Source: an uncultured Collinsella sp. (GTDB lineage Bacteria; Actinomycetota; Coriobacteriia; Coriobacteriales; Coriobacteriaceae). From it: DNA of 14,409 bases. Under the pieces are notes generated by a model. It did no database searches and was not told the origin of the DNA. It saw only the letters and a program-made list of their open reading frames with translations. This document shows positions 7,541 through 12,699 of the stretch, in pieces (position 1 is the stretch's first letter; every line of letters starts with the position of its first letter). The stretch lies in the NCBI GenBank assembly GCA_958438955.1, contig CAUBTS010000049.1:1-14409 (forward strand), read 5' to 3'. Both the position numbers and the translations under genes were made by a program.

Positions 7541-7569
7541 TTGACTTTAGGTAACTAAAGTTTCATACT
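7541..7569 (+). promoter_or_regulatory. cstA promoter
   Basis: TTGACT (7541-7546, five of six -35 consensus bases), a 17-nt spacer and CATACT (7564-7569, four of six) form the best promoter in the window. An A/T-rich stretch at 7505-7537 could act as an UP element. The start would fall near 7576, giving a leader of about 235 nt before cstA. Confidence 0.7.
7544..7561. promoter_or_regulatory. Palindromic operator candidate in the cstA promoter
   Basis: ACTTTAGGTAACTAAAGT is a perfect 7-bp dyad with a 4-nt centre, lying almost wholly in the spacer between the -35 and -10 boxes. A bound protein would block RNA polymerase, so a repressor site is the simplest reading. The TTTAGG half loosely resembles DtxR/MntR-type metal-repressor boxes, but the other half lacks the matching base, so I do not assign a regulator. 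Confidence 0.5.
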
Positions 7570-7640
7570 CCTTTTCAACCACTGGGGGATGTGAACACGC
7601 ACGGATCGTTCGCATCATGATTGAAGAGGATTTCTTAGAC

Positions 7641-7685
7641 ATGTTCACGCATCAGCTAAACATTATCAGCGTAGTAATTATCTGA
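7641..7685 (+). CDS. Leader peptide rich in branched-chain residues, upstream of cstA
   Basis: A 14-codon frame, MFTHQLNIISVVII, lies in the cstA leader with AGAGGA at 7625-7630 about 10 nt before its ATG. Seven of fourteen residues are Leu, Ile or Val, and the last seven include four Ile and two Val. Leader peptides of this composition control ilv and leu operons by ribosome-stalling attenuation. Here it precedes several hairpins and an intrinsic terminator, the layout of such attenuators. That the peptide is made and senses Ile/Val charging is inference. An in-frame ATG at 7617 lacks a ribosome binding site. Confidence 0.5.
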   Translation: MFTHQLNIISVVII

Positions 7686-7733
7686 TGCGGGTTAGCACAT
7701 ACAGCTAGCCCGTACGATAACGGGCGGCTGATG
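7649..7733 (+). promoter_or_regulatory. Alternative hairpins of the cstA leader
   Basis: Several mutually exclusive pairings are visible: 7649-7655 with 7682-7688 (GCATCAG/CTGATGC), 7687-7696 with 7704-7713 (GCGGGTTAGC/GCTAGCCCGT, one G-U), 7708-7713 with 7720-7725 (GCCCGT/ACGGGC), and 7650-7656 with 7727-7733 (CATCAGC/GCTGATG). The first strand lies inside the leader peptide frame, so a translating or stalled ribosome would change which partner is free. I do not see a strong antiterminator directly invading the terminator stem. Confidence 0.45.
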
Positions 7734-7736
7734 AAG

Positions 7737-7775
7737 ATGAGGGCCGTCGAGCGCAACCGACGGCCCTCATTTTTT
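7737..7775 (+). terminator. Intrinsic terminator (attenuator) in the cstA leader
   Basis: A 13-bp perfect stem (7737-7749 with 7758-7770) with an 8-nt loop is followed by TTTTT. It lies 35 nt before the cstA start, between the promoter and the gene, so it must be read through for cstA expression. That marks it as an attenuator rather than an end-of-operon terminator, unless cstA has a promoter within the last 35 nt, which I do not see. Confidence 0.85.
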
Positions 7776-7810
7776 ATGTCTAGGAAGTTCTTTTTAGAGG
7801 AGGAAATGTA

Positions 7811-9700
7811 ATGAACGGAGTTTTGCTCATGGTTGTGGCCGCGGCGGTGCTCGCCTGCGGCTATCTGGGCTACGGCCGCTGGCTGGCCAACAAGTGGGGC
7901 GTTGACAAAGAGGCCCTCACGCCGGCCAAGCGCATGAAGGACGGCAACAGCTTCTCGCCCGTCTCCGCCTTCACCGCGTTTTCGCACCAGTTCAGCTCGA
8001 TCTGCGGTGCTGGTCCTGTCACGGGTACGATCGTCGCCATGGCCTTTGGCTGGCTGCCCGTCGTGCTCTGGGTCCTCGTCGGCGGCATCTTCTTTGGCGC
8101 CGTCCACGACTTTGGTGCCCTGTACGCTTCGATGAAGAACAACGGCAAGTCACTCGCTCAGCTCATCGAGAAGTATATCGGCAAGACCGGCCGTCGCCTG
8201 TTCCTGCTGTTCTGCTGGCTGTTCTGCATCATCGTCATCGCCGCCTTCACCGACATGGTCTGCAAGACGTTCATGTTCACCCCGGCCGTTGACGCTTCTG
8301 GTGCTGCTACCGGTGCCATCGACTTCACCAAGTCCTATGCCGCCGGCTGCGCTGGTACCATCTCCATCCTGTTCACTTTCGTCGCTATCGCTTTTGGTTG
8401 GGCCCAGAAGAAGTTCAACCTCACCGGCGCTGCCGAGTTCGTCACCGGCGTGGTCCTCATGGTTCTCATGTTCGCCGTCGGTATGCAGTTCCCGGTCTAC
8501 CTGGATAAGTTCCAGTGGTTCGCCGTCGTCATGGTCTACCTGGTCTTCGCTGGCGCTATGCCCATCCAGATGCTCAAGACCCCGCGTGACTACCTCACTT
8601 CCATCATGATGATCGTCATGATCGTCTGCGCTGTCCTCGGCATCGTCGTCCTGGGCGTCAACGGTCAGGCCACTATCACCGCTCCGGTCTTTACCGGCTT
8701 CTCCACTGCCTCCGGCATGATGTTCCCGGTCCTGTTCGTCTCCGTCGCTTGCGGTGCTCTCTCCGGTTTCCACAGCCTCGTTTCTTCCGGCACCTCTTCT
8801 AAGCAGGTCGAGAAGGAGCAGGACGCCGTCAAGGTCGGTTACGGCGCCATGATTGTCGAGTCCTTCGTCGGCATCCTTGCCATCATCGTCGCCGGCATCA
8901 TGTTCTCCGACATGAACACCGCCGGTACCGGCGCCCTCAACGCCGGTGTCGCTTCCACCCCGTTCCAGATCTTCGCCGCTGGCATCTCCCGCGGTATGCA
9001 GGCCTTCGGTGTTGACGGCACGCTCGCTACCGTCTTCATGACCATGAACGTTTCCGCTCTGGCTCTGACCTCGCTCGACGCCGTCGCCCGCATCGCCCGC
9101 ACCTCGTTCTCCGAGTTCTTTGCCCAGACCAACGACGCCCTGGCCATCGAGTCCAAGGCTGGCTACATGAAGGTCCTCGGCAACCCCTGGTTCGCCACGG
9201 TCGTCACCCTGCTTCCCGGTCTCGCCCTCGCTTTTGGTGGCTATGCCAACATTTGGCCGCTCTTTGGTGCTTCCAACCAGCTGCTCGGCGGCATGACCAT
9301 GATCACCCTCGCCGTGTTCTGCAAGTGCACCGGCCGCAAGGGCTGGATGCTCTACGTGCCCGTCGCCTTCCTGCTCTGCTGCACCTTCACCTCGCTGGTC
9401 CAGAGCGCCATGGGCTGCATGGCCGCTGTCCAGGCTTACGGCTTCTTCGGCACCATCCCGGCTACCGCCACCACGGCCGCCGTCTCCGTCGCCGCCACCA
9501 AGGGCCTGCAGCTTGTCTTCGCCGTCCTGCTGATGGTCCTGGGCCTCATCGTCGCCGTTAACTGCCTCAAGGAGTTCTTCGGCAAGGAGGCCGGTTCCAT
9601 GCCCGACGAGGAGCCCGAGTGGTCCGAGATGGGCAAGGCCGAGTATGGCCGCGCTGCTGCTGCCGAGGCTCCCACCGACGCCGAGGCTGCCAAGGCCTAG
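7811..9700 (+). CDS. cstA: Carbon starvation protein CstA family permease
   Basis: CstA proteins are polytopic inner-membrane permeases. E. coli members (CstA, BtsT) take up pyruvate, and peptide uptake has been proposed for others. The protein begins with a hydrophobic helix, followed by conserved blocks GNSFSPVSAFTAFSHQFSSI, CGAGPVTGTIVAMAFGWLP and GAVHDFGALYASMKNNGKSL, typical of the family N-terminus. Many further hydrophobic segments follow, including the IWPLFGASNQLLGGMTMI block. The last 35 or so residues form an acidic, Ala-rich cytoplasmic tail. At 629 residues it is shorter than E. coli CstA (701). GGAGG (7799-7803) precedes the ATG by 7 nt. Codons end in C far more often than in the neighbouring genes, suggesting high expression. 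An attenuator-like leader and an operator-like dyad lie upstream. The substrate cannot be read from the sequence. Confidence 0.93.
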   Translation: MNGVLLMVVAAAVLACGYLGYGRWLANKWGVDKEALTPAKRMKDGNSFSPVSAFTAFSHQFSSICGAGPVTGTIVAMAFGWLPVVLWVLVGGIFFGAVHDFGALYASMKNNGKSLAQLIEKYIGKTGRRLFLLFCWLFCIIVIAAFTDMVCKTFMFTPAVDASGAATGAIDFTKSYAAGCAGTISILFTFVAIAFGWAQKKFNLTGAAEFVTGVVLMVLMFAVGMQFPVYLDKFQWFAVVMVYLVFAGAMPIQMLKTPRDYLTSIMMIVMIVCAVLGIVVLGVNGQATITAPVFTGFSTASGMMFPVLFVSVACGALSGFHSLVSSGTSSKQVEKEQDAVKVGYGAMIVESFVGILAIIVAGIMFSDMNTAGTGALNAGVASTPFQIFAAGISRGMQAFGVDGTLATVFMTMNVSALALTSLDAVARIARTSFSEFFAQTNDALAIESKAGYMKVLGNPWFATVVTLLPGLALAFGGYANIWPLFGASNQLLGGMTMITLAVFCKCTGRKGWMLYVPVAFLLCCTFTSLVQSAMGCMAAVQAYGFFGTIPATATTAAVSVAATKGLQLVFAVLLMVLGLIVAVNCLKEFFGKEAGSMPDEEPEWSEMGKAEYGRAAAAEAPTDAEAAKA

Positions 9701-9738
9701 TCAGCTTGATGGGCTAGCCGTTCCATCCATATGACTCG

Positions 9739-9778
9739 GAAAGACCGGGTCCGCAACGACGCGGACTCGGTCTTTTTT
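9739..9778 (+). terminator. Intrinsic terminator of cstA
   Basis: A stem of about 12 bp with one G-U pair (9743-9754 with 9761-9772), a 6-nt loop AACGAC and a T-run through 9778 lie 40 nt after the cstA stop. It makes cstA a single-gene unit and isolates the next gene. Confidence 0.9.
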
Positions 9779-9846
9779 CATGCAAAAGCGGGCGACGCCC
9801 GAGTGTTCTCGCAGATGTTTTGCGTGGATAAGGGCGCGCGTTGTAC

Positions 9847-9872
9847 CATATAAACGTATATGTGTACATATG
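9847..9872. promoter_or_regulatory. Phased half-site array upstream of the Toprim gene
   Basis: Three related hexamers, CATATA (9847), TATATG (9857) and CATATG (9867), start exactly 10 bp apart with 4-nt spacers. The first two form an inverted repeat, and ATATGT/ACATAT (9858-9871) forms another. A -10-like TATAAA lies at 9849-9854 within the array, without a recognisable -35. The array ends at the ribosome binding site of the downstream gene, so a bound protein would control its transcription or translation. Autoregulation by the winged-helix-like N-terminus of that gene is possible but unproven. Confidence 0.45.
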
Positions 9873-9883
9873 AAAGGGGCCCC

Positions 9884-12067
9884 GTGGCCAAGACGGTATA
9901 TTCCGATAACCAAAATAATGTCGATGCCCTGGCTGAGCGTCTGAGCAGCCAGACGTCGCTTTCTGCCGAGCGTGCCAAGCTGGTTGCCTACGACCTGCTC
10001 TGCCGCAAGGCGCTCAAGATCAAGTCGAGTGCGCTGGCGCAAATTTTCCGCTCCGTCGATAAGGAATGTGACACCAAGGCGATGCGCGATGAGCTTATCG
10101 CGGCAAATATCGTGACCAAGATCGAGGGTAGCGGCATTAACGGGCGCCCGGCGTTCTATACCATCAATGCCGAGATCCGCGATGCCCAGGAGCAGCCTGC
10201 CGAGTCCGTCGAGGATTTTGTCGTCGAGGATTCCGCTGACGTGCCTGCTGTGGAAGAAGCTGCTCCGCGTGAGCATGTCGATACCGATGAGTTGCTCGAT
10301 GAGAACGTCGTGCGTGCCTTTACGGCCAAGGCAGGACGCGGCGGTTTTGGCGGGGGTGGCAAGCGCGATGCGCAGCGCCGCGCCCAGCAGGAGCGCTTCC
10401 GTCGCGCCGTTGCTCGAAAGGGCGAGACGGATGCCGAGGCTGTTGAGACCGAGGTTTCTGCCGAGTCGCAGAAGCCCACGAAGGAGCAAAAGCCCGTGGA
10501 GGCCCAAGAGCCCAAGCGTCGTCGCGGTGCTCACTTTAAGGCTGCAGCGCAGGATGCCGCGCGTGAGGTTGAAGAGTCTTCTGAGGTTGCAGACGATGTT
10601 GAGGAGTCTGCCAAGAGGGCTCCGGGTTCATGTCGTCCCGGCCGCGGTTTTGCGGGACGCGCGTATCCCGTAAGGCGTCAGGAGAAGAGCGAGCCGGCTT
10701 CGACCACTCAGGGCGAGAAGGACGAGAAGGCCGTTGAGCCGGCGGCTCGCGAGCAGAAGCCTGTTGAGCCGCAGCTTGAGGTTGATGCCGAGGCCAAGGG
10801 CCAGCAGCCTACTGATGAGCAGACGGAGCAAGGCGCGTCGAGCAAGCCTCGCCGCCGTCGCCATCGTGGGGGCCGCTGTTCCCATGCCGAGACTGCAGCC
10901 GAGAGGACCACGCCGCAGGACGAGGATCCGAAGGCCGAGGTTTCTTCGGGGCAGCCTAAGCGCCAGCCGGCGAAGGAGAGCAAGTCCGTTCGTCCGCAGA
11001 AGCAGGCGTCTATGCCGAAGCACGAGCGCAATTCCCAGGGCGATTCTAAGCGCAAGTCTCAGAAGAAGCCGGAGTCTGCCGCAGCAGATACTGCTGCCCA
11101 GCAGCCCGAGTCGGCCGCCCACGGCGAGGTCTCGGCGTTTGCCCTTGCCCGCGTTTTAGGCAGGCAGCTGCTCAAGGTTGTCCCCACGCCTATGGCGCTC
11201 TCCAAGATCAAGGAGCAGCAGACACAGATCGTAAAGGTCGAGGGCAAGGACGGCAAAAAGGCTCCGCAGCGCACTCAGCACAACGAGATGTCCAACCGCA
11301 AGATTGCCGAGGAAATCGCAATCATCCAGGCTTGGATCGAGCAGAACCGAGGTGCCGATACGCCGGTTGCCTCGCGCCGCCAGCGTGCCTACCAGATCTT
11401 TAACGACGAGAAGGCTTTTGACGGCAAGCACGGTGAGCGCCTGATCAGGCGTATGACCGAAAAGGGCATCAGCATGCAGGCGATCAAGGTCGCCCCCAAT
11501 CGCCCCGTGCACTTTACGGGCTTCTTTACGCTGGGCGCCGACAAGCCGTTCATTATGGTCGAGAACCTGGACACCTACGACGAGATCGTCAAGCTGCTGC
11601 GTGGCCGCAAGCACGCCAAGCTCTTTGGCATCAAGGTGGGCGGCGTGATTTTTGGCGGCGGATGCAAGGCGAGCGTCTCGCATGCCCTGGACGATTATCT
11701 GGCTGAGATTGGCTATCGCTTTAACTACGTCTACTACGTAGGCGATATCGATCGCGAGGGTGCGCGCATCGTCGAGCAGGCTCGCAATGCCAATGTGGTT
11801 GAGATTCGCCTGCATGCCGGCATGTACCGCGCCATGCTCGCCGAGCATAAGCGTCGCGTGAAGGCCGGCGGCGAGTGTGAGCCCGCGGCTGCCAACCAGG
11901 GCGTGCCGCAGAACCTGGCAGCGACGATCAAGGATCTGCCCATGGTTACGCGCGTGCAGTTCCGCAACGTGCTGCGCGAGGGCGGGCGCATTCCGCAGGA
12001 GATTCTGATGACCGCAGACTATCGGGATGGCGACTCGGGAAGCTTCGACCGCATGCTCAACAACTAG
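9884..12067 (+). CDS. Orphan JetD/Spo11-like Toprim protein with winged-helix-like N-terminus
   Basis: The 727-residue product has three parts. Residues 1 to about 95 are helical with a FYTIN-type strand at the end and resemble a winged-helix DNA-binding domain. Residues about 96-415 are a charged low-complexity linker with repeated EQKPVE and basic patches (GRGGFGGGGKR, KPRRRRHRGGR). Residues 416-727 resemble the JetD (DUF3322/DUF2220) region: AYQIFNDEKAFDGKHGERLI, then PFIMVENLDTYDE with E560, then YYVGDIDREGARI with D621 and D623. The Glu and Asp-x-Asp are the metal ligands expected of a Toprim fold. JetD is the nuclease subunit of the Wadjet plasmid-defence system, but no jetA, jetB or jetC is present here. 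I start at GTG 9884, because GAAAGGGG (9872-9879) precedes it; an in-frame ATG at 9860 has no such site. DNA nicking or cleavage is inferred from the fold. Confidence 0.6.
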   Translation: MAKTVYSDNQNNVDALAERLSSQTSLSAERAKLVAYDLLCRKALKIKSSALAQIFRSVDKECDTKAMRDELIAANIVTKIEGSGINGRPAFYTINAEIRDAQEQPAESVEDFVVEDSADVPAVEEAAPREHVDTDELLDENVVRAFTAKAGRGGFGGGGKRDAQRRAQQERFRRAVARKGETDAEAVETEVSAESQKPTKEQKPVEAQEPKRRRGAHFKAAAQDAAREVEESSEVADDVEESAKRAPGSCRPGRGFAGRAYPVRRQEKSEPASTTQGEKDEKAVEPAAREQKPVEPQLEVDAEAKGQQPTDEQTEQGASSKPRRRRHRGGRCSHAETAAERTTPQDEDPKAEVSSGQPKRQPAKESKSVRPQKQASMPKHERNSQGDSKRKSQKKPESAAADTAAQQPESAAHGEVSAFALARVLGRQLLKVVPTPMALSKIKEQQTQIVKVEGKDGKKAPQRTQHNEMSNRKIAEEIAIIQAWIEQNRGADTPVASRRQRAYQIFNDEKAFDGKHGERLIRRMTEKGISMQAIKVAPNRPVHFTGFFTLGADKPFIMVENLDTYDEIVKLLRGRKHAKLFGIKVGGVIFGGGCKASVSHALDDYLAEIGYRFNYVYYVGDIDREGARIVEQARNANVVEIRLHAGMYRAMLAEHKRRVKAGGECEPAAANQGVPQNLAATIKDLPMVTRVQFRNVLREGGRIPQEILMTADYRDGDSGSFDRMLNN

Positions 12068-12074
12068 GGCGTTC

Positions 12075-12211
12075 GGCCCCGGGAGAGCGGGGACACCGGC
12101 TTAGGTTTCCTGCTCTACAGTCCTGCTCACGACGGAGGCCACATTAAGTGGCCTCCTGTTCGTGCGGAACTCGCGATAAACCTAAGCCGGTGTCCCCGCT
12201 CTCCCGGGGCC
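12075..12211 (+). repeat. Long-arm hairpin element, copy 3
   Basis: Perfect 34-bp arms (12075-12108 and 12178-12211) enclose a 69-nt core matching copies 1 and 2 at both ends. The inner stem is GGAGGCCAC/GTGGCCTCC with the same ATTAA loop. The arm sequence differs from the other copies except for TAGGTTT/AAACCTA beside the core. It begins 8 nt after the stop of the Toprim gene, in the same sense as copy 1 after the Tsa fusion gene. Confidence 0.9.
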
Positions 12212-12275
12212 TGTGGTTACTTGGTTGTTGCATACGGCTCGCTTTTCGGAATTGGGCTGATATTTTCTAGATGAA

Positions 12276-12316
12276 AGGCGCTCTTGGTCCTTATGGGCCT
12301 GGGGCGCCTGTCTTTT
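12276..12316 (+). terminator. Terminator-like hairpin A
   Basis: AGGCGC (12276-12281) pairs with GCGCCT (12304-12309), and the stem continues inward with G-U pairs and one mismatch to a TTAT loop. GTCTTTT follows on the plus strand. It may end transcription of the Toprim gene, or be a relic of a tRNA terminator, since its loop and stem resemble hairpin B at 12546-12577. Confidence 0.6.
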
Positions 12317-12335
12317 AAAGGTAGATTTTTGGGAG

Positions 12336-12395
12336 GCCGGCACTTGGAGACGTTCCTTTAGTGCCGGCACTTTAGGAACGTCCCCAAGTGCCGGC
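12336..12395. repeat. 22-bp inverted repeat with palindromic loop
   Basis: Arms at 12336-12357 and 12374-12395 match with a single A/C mismatch (12348 versus 12383). The 16-nt loop contains AGTGCCGGCACT, itself a perfect palindrome that repeats the outer GCCGGCACT of the arm. The GTGCCGGCACTT word therefore occurs in several orientations within 60 bp. It looks like an intergenic repeat of the REP type, not part of a gene. Confidence 0.75.
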
Positions 12396-12541
12396 TGTGG
12401 GACGGAGGGATTCCGCGTCCGCCTTTTCGGCGGCCGCGCCCCGCTGCGTCGCTTCGCTCCTTGCGTGCTGCGCTGGAAAACGCTTCGCGTTTCCTCAGCT
12501 CCGCACCCTTGCGGGTTCTCGAATCCCTCCGCTTGCCCACA
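12396..12541. repeat. Fold-back element bounded by tRNA 3'-end sequence
   Basis: The left end TGTGGG-A-CGGAGGGATTC (12396-12413) is answered by GAATCCCTCCG (12521-12531) and CCCACA (12536-12541). TGGGACGGAGGGATTC (12398-12413) is an exact 16-nt direct repeat of the 3' part of the neighbouring tRNA-Gln gene (12591-12606). The interior is GC-rich and filled with small hairpins, such as CCGCC/GGCGG (12419-12433), GGAAA...TTTCC (12475-12494) and ACCC/GGGT (12505-12516). No protein-coding character is apparent. It may be a recombination scar or a structured repeat that targets tRNA ends. Confidence 0.6.
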
Positions 12542-12545
12542 AGAA

Positions 12546-12584
12546 AGCGCCCTGGGCCGTTATGGGCTCAGGGCGCTCAATTTT
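12546..12584 (-). terminator. Terminator-like hairpin B downstream of tRNA-Gln
   Basis: AGCGCCCTG...  pairs with ...CAGGGCGCT (12546-12577) around a TTAT-containing loop. It lies just 3' of the minus-strand tRNA, with TTCTT following on that strand and CAATTTT on the plus strand, so it could work in both directions. It resembles hairpin A. Confidence 0.65.
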
Positions 12585-12586
12585 AA

Positions 12587-12661
12587 TGGCTGGGACGGAG
12601 GGATTCGAACCCCCAACAGCCGGCACCAAAAACCGGAGTTCTACCGTTGAACTACGTCCCA
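12587..12661 (-). tRNA. tRNA-Gln (anticodon UUG)
   Basis: The minus strand folds as a complete tRNA: a 7-bp acceptor stem TGGGACG/CGTCCCA, a 4-bp D stem GTTC/GAAC, a 5-bp anticodon stem CCGGT/GCCGG with the loop TTTTGGT (anticodon TTG), a 5-nt variable loop and a T arm GGGGG-TTCGAAT-CCCTC with one G-U pair. Discriminator G and an encoded CCA follow (12587-12590). The discriminator and U1-A72 pair match bacterial tRNA-Gln. It lies 38 nt after the CwlM-like gene on the same strand and could share its transcript. Confidence 0.96.
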
Positions 12662-12699
12662 ATGTGTGGTGTTGCCCAAAAGCAACTCGTTTAGTTTAC

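Noticed and set aside
7591..7620. A 9-codon frame starting with GTG at 7591 as a second cstA leader peptide
   Set aside because: The only purine-rich stretch sits 2 nt from the GTG, too close for initiation, and the peptide has no regulatory amino acid pattern.
9860..9883. ATG at 9860 as the start of the Toprim gene
   Set aside because: No ribosome binding site precedes it, and it lies within the palindromic array. The GTG at 9884 follows GAAAGGGG at suitable distance.
9884..12067. A complete Wadjet defence system
   Set aside because: Only a JetD-like domain is found; no JetA, JetB or JetC-like gene is present on either side within the window.
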